From Knufia peltigerae (lineage: Eukaryota; Ascomycota; Eurotiomycetes; Chaetothyriales; Trichomeriaceae), in contig JAPDRN010000074.1 in the NCBI GenBank assembly GCA_030247855.1, positions 116,637 through 180,636 on the forward strand: a stretch of 64,000 nucleotides of DNA. The letters run 5' to 3'. The notes under the pieces are model-generated. The model saw nothing but the letters and a program-made list of their open reading frames with translations. It was not told the origin of the DNA and ran no database searches. Shown piece by piece: positions 55,101 to 64,000 of the stretch (positions are counted from its first letter, which is position 1; each line of letters opens with the position of its first letter). Position numbers and translations under genes: made by a program.

Positions 55101-55567
55101 TCTCGACCGGGTGCCTTCGAAGGCGCTTCTACCACGGGCCCGATGAAGATGGCTGTCTGCCTCCTTGATTGATCCAAGGGGATGGACCATGCATCCACCC
55201 CCTGAGGTGCTGCGAGTGTCGCAACTTCGTCAGTCTGAGTTTGGGCTTGAGAAATGCGTGACGCCTCCTCGTTATTTATCAGGCGTTGGTGGCGTTGTGA
55301 GGCGGCGAGCTCGGCTCTCTCAGCCGTGTGAAAATGAGCCACAGAGTCAACCGCTTGATGTTTCTGAAAGTCAAATACAGCCTGGCTGCTGTGTCTATGT
55401 CTTGATTCGTTCTTTTGGATGCCGGCGTAGGTTACAGTCTCACCTGGAATACTGGAATCCCACAAGTCCTTCTGAGAGCTGAATGAAGAACAGGTCGAGA
55501 ATGAGAATTTTCTGAGAGGTCGAGAAGAACGTGGAAGGAAGGGAGGATTCGAGGATCTAGATGGCAT
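52148..55567 (-). CDS. Large disordered protein with Cys-rich motifs and a C-terminal membrane segment
   Basis: Unrecognised; 1139 aa in one exon from the first ATG at 55567 (MPSRSSNPPFLPRSSRP). Residues 1 to about 750 are Pro/Ser/Arg-rich and predicted disordered, with DLPTLP and DLPCLP short motifs. A Cys cluster follows: CSRCHNGF, then CHDVCCPDCCKEQDVHGSC about 85 residues on, which could bind zinc. Another disordered Ser/Pro stretch follows. The last 160 residues are ordered: PGLGSFGGGAVSDLVLVPFEATKMW, then YLLVFAAVGVFLLRVLGIVLGLFGIVGWFV, a probable membrane hairpin, ending in VLGSGTVR. This suggests a tail-anchored scaffold. It lies in tandem with NUR1, 252 bp apart. Function unknown. 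Confidence 0.75.
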   Translation of the reverse strand: MPSRSSNPPFLPRSSRPLRKFSFSTCSSFSSQKDLWDSSIPGETVTYAGIQKNESRHRHSSQAVFDFQKHQAVDSVAHFHTAERAELAASQRHQRLINNEEASRISQAQTQTDEVATLAAPQGVDAWSIPLDQSRRQTAIFIGPVVEAPSKAPGRESGPAAGTYLRVSSAYVDMHRPLHKEDYLIARGANPRTGVVTPGSHSASSSVDGKSPVPHGRWRQRGDEWISSDFEQETPPLKQRKERLSPPHQRLRLPPKLVARERGSSVGELSAPIKPLGQNSRSSNGDTFAFYRHVRESEMHREVPIRTISPQMRQKQSPGEPGVRRKPVGTPPKGKRDGAKSDSPAIDESDDTVLRHPKLETDLRSSSAPVPAPLRNFGPCNVDKDLPTLPGDTPRSPSQEYRTIATQNPFLGGEEKETAREFPDPTSQGSTGRAIAQKDLPCLPMNNGPSRLRQASTPMELGTVRDNLVSPKNVMSPPAESPRGPRGGNPAYPFTRLARQTHPPPQTRKGNGPLGVRPMPVPIYDNPPKQHSPTMTRPTLVRTEGPRSMPPTAMRMPNRSRDDHDLLSNTTSTLTSTTISRPGLPRQLMVGPRPSMPDPRMTNTGRPRVPKRPAPPDTPGIFMNTGMNMSSDSIMPMLLPRVRPRGMSRPTMPVRDQNMHDVPKMMPVHKHSNLTSMGPVPLWGETEWERSVSTRSPLDPERSLVPPPLRPRVQSGQEHSTGTDIHKEGENTKVNSPGLTRKCSRCHNGFVDVKRPGLGGVIHTSGHQKNGERVDEGSKLIHPTGSPLPGLPEESDASGNEHQHGENQECHDVCCPDCCKEQDVHGSCLGHPSPSSMGSPGKTIWSEAHSPSSASESEGWDYGKNQKGNRPPPEIHLTEENTSSPRRSKLRPTGRSPIELSAQPRTPTTPFKKAASSRNELVSKQKSSTPGSHKRQRSCSSPVIGSAGPVRKPNSSQGVRLASGSRLRVPTPTGLAISCIGLPRNRNTSGTSIGTIEVQLPGLGSFGGGAVSDLVLVPFEATKMWIKNHPQAMKIGWQALERGWQMSQVMTTTAWRLWALVFVYSKTGKLKLKVSKGETAGGFVIDCARSALYLLVFAAVGVFLLRVLGIVLGLFGIVGWFVKTIFWVLGKVLGSGTVR

Positions 55568-55819
55568 AGTAACCGTAAGAGTGGTTGCTGTGATATGAGA
55601 TATGGTGGTGGCATATACAGGTCTGTGCACGAGGTTGGTGCTGAGGACAACGCCCCATGAAATTTGGTATTCCAAGATCCAGATGTCTCACCACCCAACT
55701 ACATGATAGGCCGTGCCCAACTAACAAGAAGGAACGACCGAGCGCCAGCGTGAGAACCACAGAATGAGAAGGGGTTGACGTGGCCATTGTAAAAACGAGG
55801 CTGGATTCTGATATACTAG

Positions 55820-57176
55820 CTAGAAACGGCCGCTCTCTCTTCGATGTCTATCGGGCTTCAAATGTCCCCATCTTTGAGATGCGGCAATTGTGTTTATTCC
55901 TCCAGCAGGCACACTCATCCGCTTATCAGGACTGATCGATCGTTTCTCGGGGCTTTGAGTGAGACGCTCCCGTGCGAAATTGCTCGAAGTACTCTTTCTG
56001 AGAGGAGATGCAGCATGTGAATAGACGCCAAGGCTCCCACCATCACCACCAGCAGGAAGTGGGCGAAAGTTTGGCTGACGCATGGCAGTCAACGGCCTTA
56101 CTGAAGAACTCGGCTGTATCGCTTGTGCAGGGGACTTGAGATCAGGGGTAGAGACACGATGTCGTAAATTGCTCGAGAGCGCGCCGTCTGGATCAGTATA
56201 CTGAGAGTAATTTGCGTTGGCGTGTGTGTTAAAGCCACGATTAATGACTACCATTGGTGTGTACACCTCCACTGTATTATACTGCTCGTCACGGCCAGCG
56301 CTGTAGGAGGCATTTTCACTAAACTGTGTGCCAACATCCCTGTAGATTGGCTGCGTCCGTGGTCGAACATATTTCGTATCATATTCATGCATGACCTCTT
56401 TCGAAATAAACGCCGTGTCTTTGGTCTGAGTAGCAAAGCTTGACTGAAGATACCATAGTTGAACCGATAGAAGGAATGCGAGGAACATGGTGACGACGAT
56501 GGTGACGCTCGGTCGAGGATCAGAGGCGATTGTTGGCAAGAAAAGCCAATAAATGAGGATATGACCCGGGCTGAAGTAACAGAAAATGCGCAGCGACACA
56601 GGCAAAGGGTCCCAAATTGCGACTTCCCAAACATCTCGTTTCGGGTCTGGATGTGCTCTGGACTGGGCCGACTCTGTCCCAAGGATAGTAGAAAGGAATC
56701 GTAGGGGGGAGGAAGAGACAGGAGAAGAGTCAACTCGTACTCGCTTCGCCGAAGGAGTGCTGGGAACTGTATCGATGGAATTCTCGAAGAGTCGGTAGTG
56801 CTTCTTGCGTGAAAATGTGTAGGCTGCATTCAAGAGGCATAGACTGGTCAAGAACAGAACTATGAGTCTACTCTGTATCGACGGTTACTATGGCATACCA
56901 AACCATTTTTCTTCAACTTACCAGCCATGCTGTCCAAGCGACTCGTGGAACATCCCCGAACACATCGTCATAGCTGCGGGATGTGGACTTTGAATTCGCC
57001 CTTGCGACGATGAAGAATACATTCAAGAAGACACCGATTGGCGTAGCCCATTCTTTCTCAAGTTGATCCCAGCCATTTGATTCGATCTCTTCCGAAAGCC
57101 ATAGAAGGAAGTCGTAAGGGTTGAGGGAAGCCTTGACTCTGTCGATAAGCGGCTGACGCCTCACGTACTTGGGCAT
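55820..57176 (-). CDS. NUR1: Nuclear rim protein 1-like (NUR1/Mug154 family)
   Basis: An inner nuclear membrane protein; in yeast, Nur1 with Lrs4/cohibin tethers rDNA and telomeres to the envelope. It has 435 aa. Exons are 57176-56922 and 56872-55820 (49-bp intron). The start MPKYVRRQPLIDRVKASLNP is family-typical. DFLLWLSEEIESNGWDQLEKEW precedes the first membrane region GVFLNVFFIVARAN. The conserved loop RKKHYRLFENSID is followed by WEVAIWDPLPVSLRIFCYFSPGHILIYWLFLP, the DUF2418 core, and a further helix TIVVTMFLAFLLSVQLWYL. The C-terminal 200 residues are Ser/Pro-rich and disordered. The acceptor at 56873, rather than a later AG, is needed to keep the frame (SRLIVLFLTSL). Confidence 0.85.
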
Positions 57177-57584
57177 CGTATGGAGGAAAGAGTGTCTTGA
57201 AAATAGTCGATAATAGACATCTCCTGCGCAGGGAGATGAGTCCCAAGAGGATTCGAGATCGAGGTTGAGAATGTGAGGAATTGCAGGACAAGGACTCTGG
57301 CTGCGGAGAAAGTGGTACTGTATTGCTCTGGACCTAGTAAACAAAGGAAGCAGCCACTCAGAGATCGAATCTCGATAAGATAAGCTGCAGGTACAGAATA
57401 CTGCACTTCAATTCCACCTGCGCCTGCAACATCGTCATTTCTCCCGCAAAACCCATTGCTCGAACCGCTTTCATGGCACTTTAAAGCTCGACCATATTGA
57501 AACAAATCGACTGTCACTGCTTGGAATCAATTCTAAGGACATTGAGCAACAGATCCAGCTCGTCTTTAAGAAGCCTTGCCCGCC
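57177..57584. promoter_or_regulatory. Divergent promoter of NUR1 and the V-ATPase F gene
   Basis: A 408-bp head-to-head spacer. No further gene seen. Confidence 0.4.
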
Positions 57585-58126
57585 ATGGCCACCCCGGCTT
57601 CCGCGTACAAGGTACATTGGACTTCCATGCCTGGGGAACCAATCTAACAATCATATCCCAGGACCGGCAATTCATAGCTGTTATAGGCGATGAAGAGTAA
57701 GCTTACTGGGCCACCTGCATGTTTTCTCTCTAACGATTGCCTCCTGCAGCTCTGTCACAGGACTACTACTCGCTGGCGTTGGTCATATCACCGATCCTCC
57801 AGATGCACAGAAGAACTTTCTTGTTTGCGATGGGAAAACAGAGAAGTCAACGATAGAGCAAGCCTTCCACAAATTTACACAAGAACGAAAGGACATTGGC
57901 ATTGTTTTGATAAACCAACATGTACGTCTTGTCATCCAAAGGAAAGGGCAAGTTGTTGAGTCTGCAAGACTGACTCCTGTCATAGCTCGCAGAAGTAATA
58001 CGAGAGGCTGTCGACAAATTTCAGGACCCTTTCCCTGCAGTGCTGGAAATACCAAGCAAAGATCATCCGTATGATCCAGAAAAGGACAGTGTACTTCGAA
58101 GAGTGAGAAGACTATTTGGCGAGTGA
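57585..58126 (+). CDS. VMA7: V-type proton ATPase subunit F
   Basis: A small stalk subunit of the V1 sector of the vacuolar H+-ATPase, which couples ATP hydrolysis to proton pumping into vacuoles. It has 124 aa, the family's usual size. Four exons: 57585-57611, 57662-57696, 57750-57921 and 57986-58126 (introns 50, 53 and 64 bp). The first two exons are tiny, 27 and 35 bp. Core motifs: FIAVIGDEDSVTGLLLAGVG across the exon 2/3 splice, then NFLVCD, the helix FTQERKDIGIVLINQHLAEVI across the next splice (shown abbreviated), and PAVLEIPSKDHPYDPEKDS near the end. All splice phases agree with the protein family. Confidence 0.96.
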
Positions 58127-58799
58127 GACGTTATAAACCTGCAGCAAGTATGGGGAATTTGTTATCTGGCACACAGGACTATCCTGGGAGGAGGTCATTA
58201 TTGGGCCAGGCTCATACTTGACTTGAATGCGCTCGGTTCGATGATATGTATATGATTACTTGTGCCAAACTCATGCGGCAATTGGAGACTGGTGTTACGA
58301 GGCGTTTGCGGCATGTTTGCCACCAGCATTGATATCCAAGAGCCAAGTATCAGCATCTCTGGAGAGGTCAGTCGGAAGATTGGGCGTACGTGGCTGATAG
58401 GTACACTGGCATGAACAGCTCACTACCTACATCCACAATCCATAGTGATTTAAGAGGAAATATAGGAATTTTTTCAAAAAAAACTGCATTGTGCTGGCAT
58501 ATTTTTCGATCATATTTCTTCGTAGTTATCCGAATAAGATATGGATCGAACGGCGTTTCCCTCGCTAAAAGGATTGCAAGCCATTGCCTCACCCTCTCAT
58601 ACTCCGTGCTTGGTATGTTATGGCCAGAATGGTCGGCGTAGCTCACTCCGTCTAGCGTAAATTTGCTCCACCGTACTTCTTCGCCGTGTTAGCCCCATTT
58701 TCTCCGACGTCAAAGAAGCGTCCTCTACCTGTACAAAGTACCAGCTTGCAAAGACCTTTCCCTTGAACCAACACAGCACTTCCGGCCAAGCTGTCCAAC
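58127..58799. other. Intergenic region
   Basis: About 670 bp between two plus-strand genes. Frames on the minus strand here begin only with GTG or TTG and show no domain. Promoter of the complex I subunit gene. Confidence 0.45.
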
Positions 58800-59768
58800 A
58801 TGCGTCCGACCTCACGCTTGTTCGCGACCGTGAAATCGGCCAAAAAGTTTCTCGAACCCAACACACCCACGGGCCTGACAGGTCTAACCACCCACCCGTC
58901 CCCACGACCAGCTCTCATCTACACCTACCGACAAACCCTCAAGAAACTCGAACAGATACCCAAAAGCTCCGTATATAGACAGTCGGTCGAGGCGCTGACG
59001 AAGCAACGGCTCGAGATCGTCGAGGCCCAACGACCCGAGGGCTACGAAAAATGGCTCGAGCGGGTGCGGAAACAAATCGAAGCCAACCCGGCCGCGTACG
59101 GTAGATTCATGAACGCTGACGGGAGCCTGGGGAGTCAAAAGGCGCACGTTGAGTCAGTGGACAACTGGGATGGCATCGTCACGCGGCAGGATGCGCTGCA
59201 GGAGGGCACGAACAGCATGGCCGAGGCCGAGAGGAAGGCCAAGTCCGTCGGTGCCGAAGTACAGATCGTCGACAAGGAAGCCGCAGAGGGGAAATTGCCC
59301 ACGGTCGAAGATTTGGAGGTTGAACCTCCTTTGACGAGAGAGCAGTATGTTCCATTTCACCTCATCTACACTTGACCCCTCCCCAAAACAGAGAGCGAGA
59401 GAGAGAGAGAGAGACAAGTCGATTGCGAATAAACACAACGAAACAACAGAAATAATATCATTGTTGGCTGACGATATATATCTTCTTCTCCCACAGGATC
59501 GAGACTATCGAGAACAAGATTGGGGCTGGGTTGATCGAGGAAGTCATCCAGGTCGCAGAGGGTGAACTTGAGCTTGTGGACGAGATGTTGGTTCACCAAC
59601 CGTAAGTTTCCTCTTTTTTCCCACTGGCTTCGAAATCCTCCGTATCGAATCTGACTTTGAGAGTATTTATACTGACGCATATATGTATCAATCATTAGGT
59701 GGGAAGAGCTCGAGGAGAAAGCACCGACTGGTCAATGGGTCTACTTTGAGCGTGGTAACAGAGTTTAG
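58800..59768 (+). CDS. NADH:ubiquinone oxidoreductase subunit, NDUFA5/B13-like (29.9 kDa type)
   Basis: An accessory subunit of the peripheral arm of mitochondrial complex I, 239 aa. Exons are 58800-59344, 59497-59601 and 59699-59768 (introns 152 and 97 bp). The N-terminus MRPTSRLFATVKSAKKFLEP looks like a short mitochondrial presequence. The ETC_C1_NDUFA5 region is IYTYRQTLKKLEQIPKSSVYRQSVEALTK in outline (YRQTLKKLEQIP), followed by VRKQIEANPAAYGRFM. The C-terminal part IGAGLIEEVIQVAEGELEL is restored by splicing CA to G. It ends WVYFERGNRV. Fungal members carry this long C-terminal extension relative to animal NDUFA5 (about 116 aa). Confidence 0.93.
59391..59414 (+). repeat. (GA)n microsatellite inside intron 1 of the complex I subunit gene
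   Basis: An almost perfect GA run with one C interruption, inside the 152-bp intron. Confidence 0.9.
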
Positions 59769-60250
59769 AGACCGCTTGTCTAGATGCGTAGTCCTGGCGA
59801 GCTTTGTATATATGATACCAAAAAGACGTGACCCGAGTCCAATAAGCATTCACGAACTTAGCTTGGAACCTCATGTCCTCTCCACGAAACGTTTCTAATA
59901 TTCGTACGGAGTATGCCAGGTCATACCTACTGACAGCGAAGATCTCTTTAGCATGGCTTGGTGTTGATGCTGTATTCTTGATTCCTGAAACTTTGGTTTG
60001 TTCTATTGTTTTTGTTTGGGCAGTGCTTCTACTCGTACGACCGACGGACTACCTGACGTTATGTCACCCAAGCAAAGCATTGATTGGTCTTTTTTCTCTT
60101 TTCATATCTTCAATTCGCAACTCTTTGTCTCCCAAGTTCACGCCATGATTGATATATACAATTTGCGCCCCGCTCTTCTCTCCAACACCATCACCACGAA
60201 GACAACGACTCTTTCTGTCCCACCTTCGTTTGTTCCTCCTTGGCTGGTGC
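59769..60250. other. Convergent intergenic region
   Basis: This is the 3' flanks of the complex I subunit (+) and QCR10 (-) genes, 482 bp. No gene seen. Confidence 0.5.
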
Positions 60251-60709
60251 TTAGAAAGGATTGTCCTCCGGAGGGACCTCTCGCACCCAGTATTCACCAA
60301 TCACCGGGACCTTGGAAAGAATATCGTTTCGAACCTTGGGGACCTCGCCGAAGAAGAAGAGGGCAAAAGTACCTGCGGCGACACCGAATCCGGAGGCGAT
60401 GGTACCGTAACGCAGGAGCTTGGGGAAGCTCAGGCCCATTAGGTTAGGGATATGCTTGGTCCTGTCGTGACGAACGTGTTAGTCCATGAAATTACAAATT
60501 TCGCGTGTGCTGGTAGTAGGAGCAGCAGGAGCAGGAGGAGCAGCAGACAGTACGTGGATCGGGAAGTCTATTCGTTTGGTATAGAAAGGGCAGAGAAAAA
60601 CGTACTTGGGTCCATAAGGTGAAATATATGTGTTGTAGGTGGGTTGTGTGTTGTAAACTCGCAGGGGAGTGCGCCCGGAGGACTGGAAGCCTTCTTGTGA
60701 GATGGCCAT
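60251..60709 (-). CDS. QCR10: Cytochrome b-c1 complex subunit 10 (fungal QCR10)
   Basis: A small single-span subunit of mitochondrial complex III, 104 aa. Exons are 60709-60606 and 60461-60251 with a 144-bp intron (AA to G, making Lys). The family signature is clear: KHIPNLMGLSFPKLLRYG, then the membrane helix GFGVAAGTFALFFFGEVPKV and RNDILSKVPVIGEYW. The C-terminus VREVPPEDNPF completes it. A run of GCT/CCT-like triplets lies in the intron. This is the second respiratory-chain gene within 1 kb; the two are convergent. Confidence 0.93.
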
Positions 60710-62493
60710 TTTATGGCTTTGCTTTTGAGACGGCCGGGACTAGGGCTGTGGTGGGCGTTGGGGGAAAGCTGGAAAGGAATGTCTCGATTTCAAGGTTCAA
60801 CGTCGTCGATGTTCGAGAGCTTGACGAAACTTGGGAAAGCTCGGAACCTGCATTACAGCGGACCATTCGGTTGCAAAGTGCAGTTATTGGCTGTACGTGG
60901 CCGGCCAATCAGAAGAGAGATATTTCACAAGGCGATAATGGATGAATGAAGCTGGGTTTGGCGATGCTAAAAGCCGCAATTTCATGATCGTTTTGGGCTA
61001 TGATGAATCTTTGCGAGGTATCTATCTTCATAAAGAGGAGATATGATGGTCCTTAGTGCAAAGATACAGCAAATGTCGCGCCTCCAAAACTACCTACCTA
61101 GAGGCAGGGGCTGCCATCGGGAAAACACCAGACACCACTAACAACGAGGGCATTGTTCATATCGCAGCTCCAGATGCTTCGCGTCGTTCATTGTATCTTT
61201 TATATCGGTTCAGTGGCTGGAGTGTCTCGTTGATCTGACAGAAACCTATCCCTAGGACCATTTTGTCTAAACACCAGATCGAGACATGCGCATGCGTTCT
61301 TCAGCCACGCAGACAGTACTCGTGCTATTGTCGAAGAGATTTCTCTATCTTATAGTTTCTCGATTCAACATCATGAATTTAGAGGGATTCCATTACGCTG
61401 TCTTAGTCTCTCTTGTTTTCCAAGGATCGCATACCTGTCTAGATAAGAAGTTCACTCACGCGCGCATAGCTCAACACCTGAAGGTGCTCGAAACACCAAG
61501 ACAAAAACAGCGACAAGAGTTACAGCCCACAAGGAATGTTCTAGGTTCCTGGCTTGATCTGTCTCTTTGACAGCGATGAACCTGACATTTTCTTTCCCAA
61601 CTCTCGAGCCCTCAAGCCCCCAGGCGAGCTCGGTCACACAAGGACACTTCACGAGCATGACTTTGCTTCTTTAACCGGCTCCCCGATTTATCACGCCCAG
61701 ACGAGCCTTTGGCCTACTGATCATTCCGATGCATTCCTGTCGTGACCATTCCGAACGTTTTCACCCCACATCGTCATGGCTGTCATGGATTCAAGGACTT
61801 GCAATGCATCCTCGGAATCAAACCCACATGGAAACTTGATCATCAACCCGTGAAATGAATTCCCCGGGAAATCAACAAATGAGAATCTGATATAAGCGAA
61901 AGCTAACGCATTTTCACAGCTGAAGCTTACCCAATCTGTTCTCCTAGGTGAGATTAGCCAGAGCAAAACCCCCCACAACGAATCGCACTCGCTGCGGTGG
62001 CTTCGGTCCATGGGCTCGGCTTTTGCGATCAATCATCAAAAGTGCGCCAGGGCCCCCGAGCTTCGGCCCTGTCCAGGCTTCATGATTGCCCGGGGTACCG
62101 CTCTTCTTGCCTAAATGATAGGCCCGCCCGCCGCCTGGGATGGGGCATTGTCGCGTGGGGTTTTATCCGATGGGCACTTATCCGGAGGCATACTGGGCCA
62201 TGTGAGAGGCAGGATGTTCAGCGAGTATTGCCCATTTCAGGCGAGAGGCTCCAATAAGATCAAGACGCCTGAATATGCGTGTGGACTTACTTACAAAAGC
62301 GGACTATGGAGACAAAAAAACGATAAGACTGACTGATCACCCTCCCCCCCAGAGCTTTTCGCACATTCTGCGCAGTGTCCTCCTTTCTACCCTACTTTTC
62401 CTTTGCGGTTCGTTTGGTTCTCGACCTGTTGTTCCAGGAGAAAAGTCTTGTTCACCCTACCATCAAAACACTTAGCGACAGACCACCAACACC
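60710..62493. other. Long intergenic region
   Basis: About 1.8 kb holding the QCR10 promoter and the MFS promoter. Open frames are short, with no recognisable domain or repeat. No copy of the CGG-W-CCG motif was found. Confidence 0.45.
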
Positions 62494-64000
62494 ATGACCA
62501 TGGAGGCAGACAAGGAGATAGGAGAGCCCACGACCTCGATCGAAAATGTGACCCAACTTCACGAATTCGAAAACAGAGAAGGATACATCATCGACGCGAC
62601 CGACCCGGAACATGCCAATCTCAAACGAGCGCGCGATGGTCATACCATCCTACTCCCTCAACCTTCTTCCGACCCCCAGGACCCTCTGAACTGGAGTAGG
62701 TTCAAGAAACACTTGATTCTCATCATCATCTCCATGACGTCCTTCCTCCCCGACTACGGCAGTGCCACTGGTGCGGTTACCTTGCTTCCTCAGGCGCAGG
62801 TGTGGAACATGACCCCCGACCATGTCAACCATTCGCAGGTGGGCAACGTCTTCATGCTGGGGGCGGGCGGTGTCGTCGTCGTCGCTCTCTCGGCGTATTT
62901 CGGCCGTCTCCCTGTCCTGTTCTATTTCCTCGTGCTTGCCACCGCGACGGCGGTGTGGTGCGCCGCGGCCCAGTCGTTCGAGTCGTTCATGGCCGCACGT
63001 ATCCTGAACGGCTTCTTCAGCACCGTGGCCCAAGGGGGTGGATTGATGTTCATTTACGACATGTTCTTCTTCCACGAACGAGCCAGAAAGATCAACATTT
63101 GGGCCGCCTTCATCATCCTGTCCCCGTACTTTGGTCCCTTGTTTGCCGCCTTTATCATCAGTACACAATCGTGGCGAGTCCCATTCGAAGTTTACATTGC
63201 CGAGGTGAGTACGACCTTGGATCCGTCTTTGAAACGATCCTCCGAAAGGACATGAGCTTTTGACTGACGTTTCTCTCACCGTTTCATTAGACTGCCCTGT
63301 GTCTGGTCCTGACAATTCTTTTCGTCGACGAGACATACTACGACCGTCGCATCCCGGCATCGTCCCAACCGGCACGCGGCAGCAGAATCGCCCGTCTTGT
63401 GGGTGCCGCGCAATTCCGCTCTCGCGGCCTCCGCAACACCCTAGGGCAGGCACTCATGCGACCCGTCAAGGTCGCCCTCAAACCCACCGTCTTCATTTCG
63501 TGCTTTTATTATCTTTTGACGTTCGCGTGGGTGGTGGGAATCAACACCACCCTCTCAATCTTCCTCACGCCCCTTTACAACTTTGGTCCCCTCCAGATCG
63601 GCTACTTTTACTTCACCCCCATCGTGGCCGCCCTGCTGGGCGAGGTCTGCGGCCACTGGCTCCACGACTTCATCGCCACGAGTTACATCAACAAACATAA
63701 AGGTCACTTCGAGCCCGAGGTCCGGTTGAAGGCCATTTGGATCTCGACCCCTTTCATGGTCGCCGGTCTCGTCGGCTTGGGTTTCGCCCTCGAGGACGCC
63801 TTCCATTACATGGTGACGAGTGTCTTTTGGGGCCTGTACGTCTTTGGCATCATGATCACCACCGTCGCCCTCAACGCCTACAACCTCGACAGTTACCCCG
63901 AGGCGTCTGGTGAAGTGGCTTCTTGGATCAATTTCTGTAGAACCACGGGTGGTTTCATTGTAAGTCAGACCTGTTGTTTTTGTTATTGTTGTTGTTGTTG
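62494..64000 (+). CDS. MFS transporter, 3' end outside window
   Basis: A plasma-membrane transporter of the major facilitator superfamily, probably DHA1-type. Readable exons are 62494-63204 and 63291-63959 (86-bp intron); another intron opens at 63960 and runs past the edge. The 460 residues seen include the hydrophilic N-terminus ending DPQDPLNWSRFKKH, about nine hydrophobic segments and the central loop RRIPASSQPARGSRIARLV (outline). The N-terminal motif before helix 1 is the same type as in the cluster transporter at 25103-26817, but the two proteins differ throughout. A second ATG lies two codons on. No CGG-W-CCG site is upstream, so I do not join it to the cluster. The substrate is unknown. 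Confidence 0.87.
63985..64000 (+). repeat. (GTT)n microsatellite in an intron at the window edge
   Basis: A pure GTT/TTG run beginning about 25 bp into the intron of the terminal MFS gene, continuing off the edge. Confidence 0.8.

Noticed and set aside
58368..58646. 92-codon minus-strand frame
   Set aside because: It begins with GTG, not ATG, and has no recognisable feature; it lies in the promoter of the complex I subunit gene.
62494..64000. Right-edge MFS gene as a member of the 22-39 kb cluster
   Set aside because: It is 23 kb away behind a block of housekeeping genes and lacks the shared upstream motif.

Overview
The window is nuclear DNA of a filamentous ascomycete (Pezizomycotina). 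The evidence is intron-split genes with short GT-AG introns (mostly 50-90 bp), two Zn2Cys6 regulators, two P450s, two MFS transporters, and fungal versions of NOG1, NUR1 and dihydroorotate dehydrogenase. Gene content would suit Eurotiomycetes (possibly Chaetothyriales), but the order is a guess. I built 30 protein-coding genes, splicing exons by hand. For every complete multi-exon model except the 5' end at 46.8-47.1 kb, the summed exon lengths stay in frame to the stop. I saw no rRNA, convincing tRNA, CRISPR array or intact transposon.

Layout. 0-21 kb holds accessory metabolic genes: an amidase running off the left edge, a secreted Cys-rich/EF-hand protein, a Zn2Cys6 regulator, an SDR, a DUF2231 membrane protein, a RidA-amine oxidase fusion, an extended SDR reductase, a 2OG-Fe(II) oxygenase, a thioesterase, a membrane-anchored alpha/beta-hydrolase-like protein and a secreted GDSL esterase. 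22.4-39.2 kb looks like one co-regulated cluster: P450, MFS transporter, cupin, MDR reductase, second P450, Zn2Cys6 regulator, FAD monooxygenase and a second MDR reductase. It has no PKS, NRPS, terpene synthase or DMATS backbone gene. From 40 kb the content is mainly housekeeping: NOG1, a GNAT, mitochondrial DHODH, an unrecognised beta-rich protein, an acyl-CoA synthetase, a large disordered protein, NUR1, V-ATPase subunit F, and subunits of complex I (NDUFA5-like) and complex III (QCR10). A second MFS transporter runs off the right edge.

Main finding. The palindrome CGG-W-CCG occurs upstream of every gene of the 22-39 kb cluster: seven copies in about 3.8 kb of upstream DNA. I found only one copy in all other intergenic DNA of the window. 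It is a strong candidate operator for the cluster's own Zn2Cys6 regulator (32250-35047), and it marks a coherent, backbone-less oxidative pathway that could either convert an imported or plant-derived compound or tailor a product made elsewhere.
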